64,000 bases of DNA from Arthrobacter sp. ERGS1:01 (GCF_001281315.1 NZ_CP012479.1:2294001-2358000); one strand, 5' to 3'. Positions 51,767 through 61,090 are shown, numbered from the stretch's first letter. The notes: a model not told the origin generated them from the letters alone. Numbers and translations: made by a program.

Positions 51767-52099
51767 CTAGCCCAGTGAGCCCAGTTGCCCGTCCTTGGGA
51801 ATTTGGAGGTCGTCGGACTTGATCAATTCCTCGACGTTGACGTCCTTGAAGGTGATGACCCGGACGCTTTTGACGAACCGTGCCGTGCGGTAGACGTCCC
51901 ACACCCAGGCATCTTGGAGGGTCAGGTCAAAATACACTTCGCCGTCGGCGGAGCGGGCCTGCAGGTCAACGTGGTTGGCCAGGTAAAACCGCCGTTCGGT
52001 TTCCACCACATAGCTAAAGAGATTCACCACGTCGCGGTACTCGCGGTAGAGCTGCAGCTCCATGTCGGTTTCGTAGTTTTCCAGATCCTCAGCGCTCAT
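51767..52099 (-). CDS. DUF2469 family protein
   Basis: 110 residues: MSAEDLENYETDMELQLYREYRDVVNLFSYVVETERRFYLAN... matches the actinobacterial DUF2469 family between rnhB and yraN. Function unknown. A likely start at 52099 follows the family; an upstream ATG adds nine residues. Cotranscribed with rnhB, then terminated by the hairpin at 51716. Confidence 0.88.
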   Translation of the reverse strand: MSAEDLENYETDMELQLYREYRDVVNLFSYVVETERRFYLANHVDLQARSADGEVYFDLTLQDAWVWDVYRTARFVKSVRVITFKDVNVEELIKSDDLQIPKDGQLGSLG

Positions 52100-52161
52100 G
52101 GTTCCATCATCCATCACTTGGGGCACTGCCAGCGAACGGGGCCGTACGCCCGTGGAGAAAA

Positions 52162-52854
52162 CTAGACCAGCCGCCAGGTCTTGCGGTGGAAGTCGGTGGC
52201 GCCGTGTTCGGCGATGGCGCTGCGGTGGGCGGCCGTGGCGTACCCCTTGTTGCCGTCCCAGCCGAACTGCGGGAACTGTTCGGCGAGGGCCACCATCATG
52301 GCGTCCCGTTCCACCTTGGCCAGCACGCTGGCGGCCGCCACGGACAGGCAGGTCATGTCCGCCTTGATGCGGGTGCGCACGGTCATGGTCGCCCCCGAGG
52401 GTGCGTCCTGGGGTGCTTCCTGGGAGAACAAGTCAGCTCCGAAGCCCAGGTCCGACTGGGCGGGGATGGACAGCCAGTCCTGGTTTCCGTCGAGGATCAC
52501 GTAGTCGGGCAGCAGCTCCGTGGCGACGGTGGCCAGCGCGCGGGTTCCGGCCAGACGCAGGGCTGCGACCAGGCCGACGGCGTCGATCTCGGCTGCCGAG
52601 GCGTGGCCCACGGCGTGGGCGCTGGCCCATTCCTCGATGGCGGGCACCAGCGCCTGCCGGACGGGTTCGCGCAGCAGTTTGCTGTCCTTCACGCCGGGAA
52701 GGTCGACGGCCGTGGCGGCGTCGATGACCACCAGTCCCACGCTGACGGGGCCGGCGAGGGAGCCGCGGCCCACCTCGTCGCAGCCGGCCACCAGCGTGTA
52801 GCCCTGGGCGGCGAGTTCACGTTCCCATTCGAGGGTGGGGGGCGCGGCGGCCAC
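52162..52854 (-). CDS. rnhB: Ribonuclease HII
   Basis: Removes misincorporated ribonucleotides and RNA of RNA-DNA hybrids. 230 residues from GTG 52854, which overlaps the lepB stop (TAGTG). Catalytic D26-E27 in AGCDEVGRGSLAGP, the second Asp in VILDGNQDW and the late acidic motif in ASVLAKVERDAMM. GNKGYATAAH near the C-terminus is typical. Confidence 0.94.
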   Translation of the reverse strand: MAAAPPTLEWERELAAQGYTLVAGCDEVGRGSLAGPVSVGLVVIDAATAVDLPGVKDSKLLREPVRQALVPAIEEWASAHAVGHASAAEIDAVGLVAALRLAGTRALATVATELLPDYVILDGNQDWLSIPAQSDLGFGADLFSQEAPQDAPSGATMTVRTRIKADMTCLSVAAASVLAKVERDAMMVALAEQFPQFGWDGNKGYATAAHRSAIAEHGATDFHRKTWRLV

Positions 52855-53732
52855 TACTGGCCGCTCGGGACGGCTTGCGGGGAGCCCTGGCTGGTGCTTT
52901 GGGGTGCCGGGACGTCCTTGAACACGTCCGGGTAGTTGCCCAGGATCCCCCAGCGGGTCACCGGCCAGGCAATGACGACGGCGCGTCCCTCGACGTCGGA
53001 GATCGGCACGAACTCGGTGCCGGTGGCAATGTGGGCGCGCGAATCGGCGGAATCGTTCCTGTGGTCGCCCATGACCCACAGGTGCCCGGCCGGGACGGTG
53101 ATGTCAAAGGTGGTGTCCGACGGCGCAGCCCCCGGGAACAGGTACGGCTCGGTGATGGATTTCCCGTTGATGATCAGCTTGCCGGCCGAGTCACAGCACT
53201 TCACATGGTCCCCGGGCAAGCCGATCACGCGCTTGACCAGGTGCTGCTGGGAGCTGTCGGGGGCCAGACCGATAAAGGTTGCCGCATCCCCAATCCAGCT
53301 AAAGGGCCCCGGCGGGGTGGTGGGTTCGCCGGCAAGCCAGCCCTGCGTGTCCTTGAAGACGACGACGTCGCCGCGCTTGAGTGCGAAGGGTTCGGGCACC
53401 AGGAGATTAACGAAAATCCTGTCACCAACCTCCAGCGTATTTTCCATGGAGCCCGACGGGATGAAAAACGCCCGGAACAGGAACGTCTTGATCAGGAACG
53501 ACAGCACAATCGCGATGGCAAGGATCGTCACGATTTCCTTGCTCCACGCCCACGCGCCGTGGCCCAGGCGGACGGCAGTGCTTGAGCCGGCGGCGTCTTC
53601 CGCCGGCTCCGCGCCGCGGACGTGGCGGGCCGCGTGGCCGTGCCGCTCCGAGCCGTGGGACGGCGTTTCCGCTGCGCGGCCGCCGCCGTCGTGGCCGGAC
53701 TCTTCTGGCTCGCCGGGCACATTGTGTGACAT
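52854..53732 (-). CDS. lepB: Type I signal peptidase (long form)
   Basis: Cleaves Sec/Tat signal peptides at the outer face of the membrane. 292 residues: an acidic/His-rich cytoplasmic N-terminal tail (1-60), one membrane helix (about 66-85), the catalytic Ser S95 in FFIPSGSMENTLEVGDR, the Lys K166 in HLVKRVIGLPGD and box E-like GHLWVMGDHRNDSADSR. A short extracellular tail ends the protein. A second lepB lies directly upstream on the same strand. Confidence 0.93.
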   Translation of the reverse strand: MSHNVPGEPEESGHDGGGRAAETPSHGSERHGHAARHVRGAEPAEDAAGSSTAVRLGHGAWAWSKEIVTILAIAIVLSFLIKTFLFRAFFIPSGSMENTLEVGDRIFVNLLVPEPFALKRGDVVVFKDTQGWLAGEPTTPPGPFSWIGDAATFIGLAPDSSQQHLVKRVIGLPGDHVKCCDSAGKLIINGKSITEPYLFPGAAPSDTTFDITVPAGHLWVMGDHRNDSADSRAHIATGTEFVPISDVEGRAVVIAWPVTRWGILGNYPDVFKDVPAPQSTSQGSPQAVPSGQ

Positions 53733-53791
53733 ATACGTCGTTTCCTTAAAGTTCAGTTCAAAAAATCCAGTGCCGCAGTGTCACGCACAAC

Positions 53792-54451
53792 TCACGGTGC
53801 GCGTACGGCGTCGCGTTCCAGGACGTGGATGCGGCCCAGCGGCCATACGGTGGCCCACGGCCGGCCAATGACGCGGTCGGTATCTATCAGCCCGCCGCCG
53901 GGCATGCCCAGCAGCGACCGCGAATCCAAGGATACGTCCCTGTGGTCACCCATGAGCCACAATTTACCCTGCGGAACCGTCACGTCGAACTTCAACTCGC
54001 TGGGCACGTCCCCGGGATAAAGGTAACTTTCGGAGATGGGTACGCCGTTGACTTCCAGCTGTCCCTGGGCGGAACAGCATTTCACGGTGTCCCCGGCCAC
54101 GCCGAGCACGCGTTTGACGTAGATGTTGTTGTTGGGCACCAGGCCCAGCCATTGCCCGGCCCCGATGGCGGCGTCGGTGATGGGATCGTTGCCCGAGTTC
54201 AGCGGCGTGAACGATCCGCGCCCGTCGAAGACCACCACGTCGCCGCGCTGGATGGGGGCGGTGGCGAAATCGGTGCGCGAGACCAGCACCCGGTCGCCCG
54301 TGAGCAGCAGCGGTTCCATGGACGCGGACGGGATGTAGTACACGTCCATCCACACGTTGCGGACCAGCGAAATGAGCAAAAAGGCCACGACGACGGCTAT
54401 AACCACAAAACGCCAGCCCAGTTTCCTGGGCCGGCGTTTCGCTTGGTTCAA
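53792..54451 (-). CDS. lepB: Type I signal peptidase, short paralogue
   Basis: 219 residues. One membrane helix (about 14-31), catalytic S44 in YYIPSASMEPLLLTGDR, catalytic K113 in IYVKRVLGVAGD, GKLWLMGDHRDVSLDSR. It shares CCSAQGQLEVNG with CCDSAGKLIING of the other LepB, so they are tandem duplicates with divergent N-termini; substrate preference may differ. ATG at 54451, 12 bp after rplS. Confidence 0.92.
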   Translation of the reverse strand: MNQAKRRPRKLGWRFVVIAVVVAFLLISLVRNVWMDVYYIPSASMEPLLLTGDRVLVSRTDFATAPIQRGDVVVFDGRGSFTPLNSGNDPITDAAIGAGQWLGLVPNNNIYVKRVLGVAGDTVKCCSAQGQLEVNGVPISESYLYPGDVPSELKFDVTVPQGKLWLMGDHRDVSLDSRSLLGMPGGGLIDTDRVIGRPWATVWPLGRIHVLERDAVRAP

Positions 54452-54463
54452 AGTGCGAATCCC

Positions 54464-54823
54464 TTACTTGGTGGGAAGGTTGTCGCGCTTTTCCTTGATC
54501 TTGGCAGCCTTGCCGCGCAGGTTGCGCATGTAGTACAGCTTGGCGCGGCGAACGTCACCCTTGGTGACGACCTCGATCTTTTCGATGACCGGGGAGTGTA
54601 CCGGGAAGGTACGCTCCACGCCGACACCGAAGGAGACCTTGCGGACCGTGAAGGTTTCGCGGACGCCATCGCCCTGGCGGCCAAGGACGAAGCCCTTGAA
54701 TACCTGGACACGCGAGCGGGAACCTTCAATGATGTTCACGTGAACGTTGAGGGTGTCACCGGCGCGGAAGGCGGGGATGTCGCTGCGCAGGCTGGCTGCG
54801 TCAACAGAATCGAGAAGATGCAT
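54464..54823 (-). CDS. rplS: 50S ribosomal protein L19
   Basis: 119 residues, [29 protein letters not shown]... with [45 protein letters not shown] and [23 protein letters not shown]. It sits at the bridge between subunits. GGAGTGAG lies 5 nt before ATG 54823. The upstream leader holds hairpins. Usually close to trmD; here an efflux cassette separates them. Confidence 0.96.
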   Translation of the reverse strand: MHLLDSVDAASLRSDIPAFRAGDTLNVHVNIIEGSRSRVQVFKGFVLGRQGDGVRETFTVRKVSFGVGVERTFPVHSPVIEKIEVVTKGDVRRAKLYYMRNLRGKAAKIKEKRDNLPTK

Positions 54824-54919
54824 TTTCTCACTCCAGGTAAACGCCACAGGTCATTTACTTTGTGTCACGATTTTCATGGACGGCGCGAAGGCCTGTCATG
54901 GAAACCGAAAGTTAGTCGA

Positions 54920-55024
54920 CCGGAAATCCATGGGTGGATTTCCGGTGGGCCGTGCTGTTGACGAACACTCCCCCTGTGGCAGGAGCGCGCCCAGTTGGCA
55001 CCTCCTTACAATTCTGCCACAGGG
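54920..55024 (-). promoter_or_regulatory. Structured leader upstream of rplS
   Basis: Two hairpins in the 240-bp upstream gap: CCGGAAATCCA/TGGATTTCCGG (54920-54945) and CCCTGTGGCAG/CTGCCACAGGG (54972-55024). The large loop of the second holds AAGGAGGT (minus strand, 55007-55000), a perfect Shine-Dalgarno sequence with no convincing start codon after it. A ribosomal protein leader is possible. Confidence 0.45.
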
Positions 55025-55067
55025 ACGGCCCGGGCGACGAATTGCATCCGGGTTGCCGGCGCCCGTG

Positions 55068-55670
55068 TTACAGGCGCAGGGCGGCCTCAATGTGGTCAAG
55101 ATAGCTTGCAGCGACCTCGAAGATATCGGCGGCGGGATCGTCGGCCACGCCGGCCAGGGCCGCTATGGAAGCGCCGACGACCGCTCCGGACAGCGCCCGG
55201 ATCTGCGGGTCGACGACGTCCCGGCCCGTGCGGGCTGCCGCCAACCGGGCCACCTGCTCCATGGCGTCCATGAGCTGGCCCAGGGCCGCGGCACGCAGCT
55301 CCGGGACGCCCCAGAAGAGTTGCGCCCGCTCCTTCACGCCGTCGACCTCGTCACGGGAGAGGTGCTTGACCACCTCGCGCATGGCCCCGACCATGGCCTG
55401 GACGGTGCTCAGTTCCGGGGGCTGGGCGGCAAAGGCGGCGTCCAGCAGCGGGTCGAGTTCGTCGCGGAGCACCAGGTCGGTCTTGGTGGGAAAGTGCCTG
55501 TAGAGCGTACTTGCGGAGACCAGTGCGGCGTCGGCCACCTGTTCCATGGTGGTGGCCTCGTAGCCCTGCTGCTGGAACAGACGCAGGGCTACGGCCTGGA
55601 TGTCCTGGCGCATCTTGGCGCGTTTTCGTTCCCGCAGCCCGGTGGGCAGGCTAGGCGTCTCCAGCGACAA
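55068..55670 (-). CDS. TetR family regulator of the adjacent efflux gene
   Basis: 200 residues from a TTG at 55670 that has AAGGAGG 6 nt upstream and lies inside the end of the transporter gene (20-bp overlap). HTH: MRQDIQAVALRLFQQQGYEATTMEQVADAALVSASTLYRHFPTKTDLV (about 20-67). The C-terminal domain is of unknown ligand specificity. Transcribed after the MFS gene in one unit, so likely autoregulated through the repeat at 57217. Confidence 0.9.
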   Translation of the reverse strand: MSLETPSLPTGLRERKRAKMRQDIQAVALRLFQQQGYEATTMEQVADAALVSASTLYRHFPTKTDLVLRDELDPLLDAAFAAQPPELSTVQAMVGAMREVVKHLSRDEVDGVKERAQLFWGVPELRAAALGQLMDAMEQVARLAAARTGRDVVDPQIRALSGAVVGASIAALAGVADDPAADIFEVAASYLDHIEAALRL

Positions 55671-57204
55671 GTCGGGCCTCCTTGGCTCGTGTTTTTTCGA
55701 GTTTATCCCGGTCCGCGCCGCCTCGCGGCATGAACAGCAGGGCCAGGACAACTCCCATGACGGAGATGGCCACCGAGACCCAGAGTGCTGCGGAGATGCC
55801 GGTGGTGAAGGAGGTGCGGACGGCGTCGACGGCGGCCTGGTTGCTGTGCGCTGCAACGGCGACGCCGGCAAAGACGCTTTGCCGGGCGGCGGCCGCGACC
55901 GCGGGGCCAAGGTCATGTCCGGCCAGGGCTCCCTGGTAGGCGGAGCGCAACACGCTGCCCAGGATGGCCGCCCCGAGCGGCGCACCGACCTTGCTGACGG
56001 CCTGCAGCACTGCGGAGCCCACTCCGCTGCGGTCGGCGTCGAGCTGGGAGAGTGCCGCCGAGCTTGCCGTCACCATCACGAGTCCCATGCCGGCGCCCAC
56101 CAGGGCGAGCCAGCCGGCCAGGAACAGCGTGCCGGAGGTAATGGTGGTCAGGGTGCCGATCCCCATTCCCAGGCCCAGCAGCATGAACCCGGCGGCCGCG
56201 GACACCTTGGCCCCGACGGCCTTGACGACCCAGGCGGCCGGGAGGGTCCCCACCAGCAACCCGCCCACGAGGGGAAGCAGGCGCAAACCCGAGCCGAGGG
56301 CGTCGGCCCCGAGGACGCCCTGGAAGTACTGCGGCATGGTGAACAACGACCCGATCATGGCCAGCCCGGCAACCGCGGACAAGACAACTCCCCAGGTGAA
56401 GGACGGATAGCCGAACAAGCCAACGTCGATGAGTGGCCTGCCGCCGGGCTTGCGGCCAAGGCGTGCCTCATAATGCATAAAGACCACCAGGAGCGCGGCT
56501 CCGGCGGCAATGGCCACGAGCGCCACGGCGTCACCCCAGCCGTCCTCGCCGGCCCGGATGAAGCCGTAAACCAGGGAAATCAGCCCCACCGTGGAGAGGG
56601 ATACGCCCACCGGGTCAAGGCCGGGGCGATCGGCGGCCCGGGATTCGGGCACCAGGAACGCCGCCACGACAAGGCCCAACGCGGCCACGGGGATGTTGAC
56701 CAAAAAGACCCAACCCCACCAGAAGCGGGTGAGCATCCAGCCGCCCAGGATGGGACCGAGCGGCAGGGCCAGGAAGTTCGCGGCAGCCCAGACTCCAATC
56801 GCCTTGGGCCGTTCCTCTTCCGTGAACAGGACGGTGAATGCCGCCAGCACCATGACGACGATCGCGGCTCCGGCCAGTCCCAGCACCATCCTGGCCACGA
56901 TGAACTCGGCGGTGGTGGTGGCGAATGCGCACGCAGCCGAGCCGAGGCCAAAGAGTCCGAGGGCTGTCAGCAACAGGCGTTTGCGGCCAAACGCATCCCC
57001 AAGCAGCCCGGCCGGAAGCATGACGGCGGCCAGGACCAGCAGATAACCGGAGGTGAACCATTGCAGGTCCGATTCGGTGGCCTTGAAAACTGTTGCCAGG
57101 GTGGGCAGTGCCACGCTGAGCACCGTGGAGTCCAGGCTCACGGCCATGACCGCCAGGCTCAACGCGAGCAGGGCCCACCACTTCTTTGACGAGAATCCAC
57201 TCAT
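55651..57204 (-). CDS. MFS drug efflux transporter, DHA2 (14-helix, EmrB/QacA) family
   Basis: 517 residues with 14 predicted helices. Motif C-like and DHA2 features: SLDSTVLSVALPTLA in helix 1, GLLGDAFGRKRLLL motif A, ARMVLGLAGAAIV, ANFLALPLGPILGGWMLTRFWWGWVFLVNIPVA motif C. Exports lipophilic compounds in exchange for protons. The MSGFSSKK start (57204) has GGAGGT 7 nt upstream. An 8-bp inverted repeat overlaps the leader. Together with the TetR gene it interrupts the trmD-rplS neighbourhood. Confidence 0.9.
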   Translation of the reverse strand: MSGFSSKKWWALLALSLAVMAVSLDSTVLSVALPTLATVFKATESDLQWFTSGYLLVLAAVMLPAGLLGDAFGRKRLLLTALGLFGLGSAACAFATTTAEFIVARMVLGLAGAAIVVMVLAAFTVLFTEEERPKAIGVWAAANFLALPLGPILGGWMLTRFWWGWVFLVNIPVAALGLVVAAFLVPESRAADRPGLDPVGVSLSTVGLISLVYGFIRAGEDGWGDAVALVAIAAGAALLVVFMHYEARLGRKPGGRPLIDVGLFGYPSFTWGVVLSAVAGLAMIGSLFTMPQYFQGVLGADALGSGLRLLPLVGGLLVGTLPAAWVVKAVGAKVSAAAGFMLLGLGMGIGTLTTITSGTLFLAGWLALVGAGMGLVMVTASSAALSQLDADRSGVGSAVLQAVSKVGAPLGAAILGSVLRSAYQGALAGHDLGPAVAAAARQSVFAGVAVAAHSNQAAVDAVRTSFTTGISAALWVSVAISVMGVVLALLFMPRGGADRDKLEKTRAKEARLVAGDA

Positions 57205-57216
57205 GGTAGTTACCTC

Positions 57217-57241
57217 CACTTTGGTAGTTGCTCCCAAAGTG
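57217..57241. promoter_or_regulatory. Candidate TetR operator before the efflux gene
   Basis: CACTTTGG (57217-57224) and CCAAAGTG (57234-57241) form a perfect 8-bp inverted repeat with a 9-bp spacer, immediately before the ribosome binding site of the MFS gene. Two GGTAGTT repeats overlap it. Confidence 0.65.
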
Positions 57242-57304
57242 AATGTTACTCCCGTAATTTTACGGGGGCAATGGATCCGGCGCGCTTAATTGGCGCCGCT
57301 AGGC

Positions 57305-58105
57305 TCAGTCGTCCTCGCGGCGCACTGCCCTGCCATCGACGACGGCGTACCCGAGTTCCCAGAGGATGTTCCGTTCGGTCTTGCTGAAGTTGGAGGCGTC
57401 CAGCTTGTCCAGCAAATCCGGCCGGCGGGCGGCCGTGCGGCGCAGCTGGTGTTCGCGGCGGAACTTGGCGATCTTGCCGTGGTTGCCGCTGAGCAGCACC
57501 TCGGGCACCTCGCGCTCGCGCCAGCTCGACGGCTTGGTGTAGACGGGGTATTCCAGCAGTCCGTCGGAATGGGATTCCTCGATGAGGGATTCCGGGTTGC
57601 CGACGACACCGGGAATCAGCCGGCCAATGGCTTCCACCATGGCCAGGACGGCGACCTCCCCGCCATTGAGCACGTAGTCGCCCAGGCTGACGGGACGCAC
57701 CGTGTAGTGTTCATCCGCCCACTCCAGGACGCGTTCGTCGATGCCCTCGTACCGGCCGCAGGCAAAGACCAGGTGCTCTTCCTCGGCCAGTTCATAGGCC
57801 AGTTTTTGGGTGAACACCTCCCCCGCCGGGGACGGGACGATCAAGGTGGGCCGGCGTCCGGCACCTGCCGCTGGCGACTTTTCCGCGATGTCGGTCAGTG
57901 CCTGCGCCCACGGCTCGGGCTTCATGACCATGCCGGCGCCGCCGCCGTAGGGGGTGTCGTCCACGGTGCGGTGGCGGTCGGCGGTGTAGCCGCGCAGATC
58001 GTGCACGTTCAGTTCCAGCAGGCCGTCGGTGCGGGCCTTGCCGATCAGGCTCAGTTCCAGCGGCGCCAGGTATTCGGGGAAGATGCTGACAACATCAAAG
58101 CGCAT
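57305..58105 (-). CDS. trmD: tRNA (guanine37-N1)-methyltransferase
   Basis: Methylates G37 of tRNAs, preventing +1 frameshifting. 266 residues of the SPOUT fold. [31 protein letters not shown]...[21 protein letters not shown], the SAM knot with [29 protein letters not shown] and LLSGNH. The ATG overlaps the rimM stop (TAATG), so it is coupled to rimM. Confidence 0.95.
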   Translation of the reverse strand: MRFDVVSIFPEYLAPLELSLIGKARTDGLLELNVHDLRGYTADRHRTVDDTPYGGGAGMVMKPEPWAQALTDIAEKSPAAGAGRRPTLIVPSPAGEVFTQKLAYELAEEEHLVFACGRYEGIDERVLEWADEHYTVRPVSLGDYVLNGGEVAVLAMVEAIGRLIPGVVGNPESLIEESHSDGLLEYPVYTKPSSWREREVPEVLLSGNHGKIAKFRREHQLRRTAARRPDLLDKLDASNFSKTERNILWELGYAVVDGRAVRREDD

Positions 58106-58652
58106 TACGCCTGCGTTCCTTCCGGATCGATCTCGTCGTTCTCGGTGGCTTCCTTGTTGACGGTGAACAGCCCGGCCGGAGGGGTCAGCAGGATGTACCC
58201 TTCCTCGATGTTCACCTCGGGGACGATCTCGTCCACGAACGGCACCAGCACCTCGTCGCCGTCGTTGTCCTTCACCAGGAGCAGGTCCTGTACGGCGTGG
58301 GTGCGCAGGCCCGTCACCTTGCCCACCTTCTGCGTGCCGACCCGCACCTCAAGGTTCAGCAGCTCGTGTTCGTACCAGGCGTCGTCGTCCTCGTCGTCGT
58401 CGGACTCAAAGAAAAGGGTGGCGCCGCGGAGCAGTTCGGCGTCGTTGCGGGTGTTGGTACCCTCGAAACCCAGGAGCAGAATGTCCTTGTTCCATCGTGA
58501 GCTGCGCACCGTCAGGGTTCCCAGGCTGGCCGGCTGCACAACAAATTCGGTGCCAACGGCAAACGGGAATCGGGGGCGTCGGTGAGGACAAGTGCTGTCA
58601 CTTCGCCGCGAATGCCGTGGGGTTTGCCAATACGGGCAACCTGAACCTGCAT
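58105..58652 (-). pseudogene. rimM: Ribosome maturation factor RimM, frameshifted
   Basis: RimM matures the 30S subunit by binding S19. The N-terminal piece MQVQVARIGKPHGIRGEVTALVLTDAPDS (from 58652, AGGAG upstream) and the C-terminal piece VQPASLGTLTVRSSRW... to the end at 58105 are in different frames. Adding one base at CGTTTGCC near 58562 joins them (VGTEFVVQPASLG). The rest, including the PRC-barrel part, is intact, so a sequencing error is at least as likely as a real lesion. Confidence 0.85.
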
Positions 58653-58703
58653 GTGTACTCCTAGTACGTGCTTCTTAAAAGGGGAAAAGCTGGGGGAAAG
58701 CAA

Positions 58704-58738
58704 TTTGGCCCCGACACCATTATGGTGCCGGGGCCAAA
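58704..58738 (-). terminator. Hairpin between the KH gene and rimM
   Basis: Sixteen-position stem TTTGGCCCCG.CACCA with a single mismatch around TTA. It lies within the rpsP-khpA-rimM-trmD unit, so it may attenuate the downstream genes or stabilise the upstream RNA. Confidence 0.55.
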
Positions 58739-58803
58739 CGTTTGGCTTTACTGCTGAAAACTACTTGCTCCGCGCGAGCGGGGCAAAGTTCCGTGGCGGC
58801 AGG

Positions 58804-59045
58804 TTAGCGGCGGCGGTCCGTGTCGACTACGTCAACGCGGACCGGCTCACCGTGGGCCAGTGCGGCAACCACCGTGCGCAAGGCACGGGCGGTGCGGCCC
58901 TGGCGGCCAATAACCCGGCCCAGATCGTCTTGATGAACGCGCACCTCGAGGGATTCCCCGTGGCGGTTGTTCTTGACGCTCACCTTGACATCTTCGGGGG
59001 AATCAACGATCCCCGGACAAGGTGCTCCAGCGCTTCAGCCAACAA
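58804..59045 (-). pseudogene. khpA: KH-domain RNA-binding protein KhpA, frameshifted
   Basis: Between rpsP and rimM, where KhpA is normally found. From TTG 59045, MLAEALEHLVRG reads on; after one added base at the GGGG run (59011-59014) it continues IVDSPEDVKVSVKNNRHGESLEVRVHQDDLGRVIGRQGRTARALRTVVAAL to VVDTDRRR, 80 residues, the usual length. The GxxG loop of the KH fold is GRQG. As the sequence stands the frame is broken. KhpA is a small RNA chaperone. Confidence 0.85.
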
Positions 59046-59046
59046 C

Positions 59047-59454
59047 CTACTCAGCCTCGGTGCTCTCTACAGCCTCATCAGCGTCGGCCTTCTTGGCCTT
59101 CTTGGTGATGGCTTCCTTGACAACAAGGTTGGTGGCCTCGGGTGCAACGAAGGGAACCTTCGCTACCTTGGTCTTCAAGGTGCCTTCGGCGCCCTTGATT
59201 CCCTTGAACTTCTGCCAGTCACCGGTGATCTTCAGGATCTTGGCAACGGGCTCGGACGGCTGGGCGCCGACGGAGAGCCAGTACTGCGCGCGGTCGGTGT
59301 CGACCTCGATGAAGGAAGGCTGCTCGGTGGGGTGGTACTTGCCGATCTCTTCGATGGCACGACCGTCACGCTTTGAGTGAGAGTCCATGACAACGATGCG
59401 GTAGTACGGTGCACGCATTTTACCAAAGCGCTTAAGGCGAATCTTTACGGCCAC
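59047..59454 (-). CDS. rpsP: 30S ribosomal protein S16
   Basis: 135 residues: [68 protein letters not shown] and an actinobacterial Lys/Ala/Glu-rich C-terminal extension. First gene of rpsP-khpA-rimM-trmD. ATG at 59454 with AGGAGT upstream. Confidence 0.96.
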   Translation of the reverse strand: MAVKIRLKRFGKMRAPYYRIVVMDSHSKRDGRAIEEIGKYHPTEQPSFIEVDTDRAQYWLSVGAQPSEPVAKILKITGDWQKFKGIKGAEGTLKTKVAKVPFVAPEATNLVVKEAITKKAKKADADEAVESTEAE

Positions 59455-59664
59455 TTTTGTGGTTACTCCTGGTTCGAAAAAGGGGCGAACTCCGTTTCAC
59501 GCTCCCGTGGGGCGGGCCGATCGGCGGATTTCTAAGGACAGGATCATCACACGGAGAGAGGGGCCGCGCGGATCGAGTACCCGTCCATTATGCCAGATGA
59601 TCGGGCATCCGCGCGACGCGTTACGTTCACCACTCTCCGTGTTGTGCGCCACGACCGGCGCCGG

Positions 59665-60117
59665 CTACTCCGCGGAGAAGAAGAACAGGCCCATCTTGGG
59701 GTTGTCCGCGGCAGCTTCCAGGGCGGAGGCCGACATCGCCGTGAGGGCGCGCAGCAGGGGGTCGGTCACGGCGGGCGTGGATTCCATTTCCTCCGCGGCG
59801 GCCCATTCGGCGGCCAGGTCCGTGACGTCCTCGGGGTCCTCCGGAGCGTTGAGCTCGGCGAACACCTCAAGGAGGGCGTCGGGGACGGCAAAGAGCGTAT
59901 CCAGCTCAATGTCGACGAGGCTCAGCTCGGCGGCGACGCCCGTGGCGTGCACCTTTTTCACGGCCAGCTCACCCAGGACCTCAATTTCAAAGTCGCTCAG
60001 GCCCGGGGTGGGCAGCACCGGCACGTCGATGGCCGGGGACTTGCCGGCCTCGCGCGCCTTGGCGCGCGCAACGGCCTGGTGATGGTCGGCGATGAAGAAC
60101 TCGGAGTAAATGGCCAC
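59665..60117 (-). CDS. Conserved-type hypothetical protein
   Basis: 150 residues from GTG 60117 (VAIYSEFFIADHHQAVARAKAREAGKSPAIDVPVLPTPGLSDFEIEVLGELAVKK), acidic, no signal peptide or membrane segment. I do not recognise the family. GAAAGG lies 8 nt upstream of the GTG. It stands alone between rpsP and the VOC gene. Confidence 0.6.
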   Translation of the reverse strand: MAIYSEFFIADHHQAVARAKAREAGKSPAIDVPVLPTPGLSDFEIEVLGELAVKKVHATGVAAELSLVDIELDTLFAVPDALLEVFAELNAPEDPEDVTDLAAEWAAAEEMESTPAVTDPLLRALTAMSASALEAAADNPKMGLFFFSAE

Positions 60118-60166
60118 TCGGATGCCTTTCGGTGGATGGGCCGCGCCGGCCGGCGGTGGGCCGGCG

Positions 60167-61050
60167 CTACGCTGCGGCAGGTGCTGACTCCACACTAACG
60201 CGGATTTGGTTCTTCCACGGATCCTCGAAGCGGATCTCGGCCCCGGTGTTGGCGACGGCGATCTTGTGGTGGGTCAAACGCTCGGCCAGGGCGCCGACGT
60301 CGTCCGTGCCGGGGAGCTTGATGAGCACCTCGCCCAGGCCCAGGGTGTCCTTGCGGGGTCCGGCGCCGCGGCTGTTCCACACGTTCATGGCCATGTGGTG
60401 GTGGTAGCCGCCGGCGGAGACGAACAGGGCCTGGCCGTGCCAGCCGGCGGTGCGTTCGAAGCCAAGGGTGTTCACATAGAATTCTTCCGCCGTGGCGACG
60501 TCGCCCACCTGCAGGTGGACGTGCCCGATGTCGGCACCTGCGTCGCGCTGGCCGCTCACGGAGGCCTCGGTCAGGTGTTGGGTGAGGTAGTGCTGGGGCG
60601 GCAGGGCAACGTTGTCCATCTCGACCGTGCCGTTGTTCCAGGACCATTCGGAGCGGGGGCGGTCCCAGTACAGTTCGATGCCGTTGCCCTCGGGTCGGTG
60701 AAGTAGAAGGCCTCGGACACCAGGTGGTCGGCGCTGCCGGCAAACAGTTGGGGGTCGTACTGGGCGGCGCTGGCCACGGTAGCGGCCAGGGCGGCCTGGT
60801 CGTTGAAGAGCAGGGCCGTGTGGAACAGGCCCGCCTCGCCGCGGCCGGGGACGTGCAGGCCGCCGGCGGGCTGCAGGTGCACCAGCGGGGTGCTGCCGCG
60901 GCCCAGGTACTGGCCACCGTCCGCTTCGGCCACGATGTCCAGGCCGAGCGCCTTTTGGTAGTAGTTGCTCATGAGGTTCATGTTGCCCACCTTGAGCATC
61001 ACGGTGCCCATCTGCAGGTCGGCGGAAAGTAGGTCGTGCGTGGTGGTCAT
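60167..61050 (-). pseudogene. Two-domain VOC protein (extradiol dioxygenase-like), frameshifted
   Basis: Two vicinal oxygen chelate domains. The first runs LQMGTVMLKVGNMNLMSNYYQKALGLDIVAE to AFYFTDP and then shifts; one added base near 60697 restores PEGNGIELYWDRPRSEW. The second begins IGHVHLQVGDVATAEEFYVNTLGFERT and ends with FEDPWKNQIRVSVE. Metal-ligand His and Glu positions (H in VHLQ, E in GIELYW) are present. Resembles YfiE/CatE-type catechol 2,3-dioxygenase. The ATG at 61050 has GGAGC upstream, and a perfect palindrome lies 40 bp further. Confidence 0.8.
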
Positions 61051-61090
61051 GGCTGCTCCAAGGTTTGTTGTGTTCATATCCTAGCAAACT

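Noticed and set aside
49680..51770. Long open frame of almost 700 codons on the plus strand
   Set aside because: It runs antisense to comM and yraN, whose motifs are unmistakable; long antisense frames are expected at this GC content.
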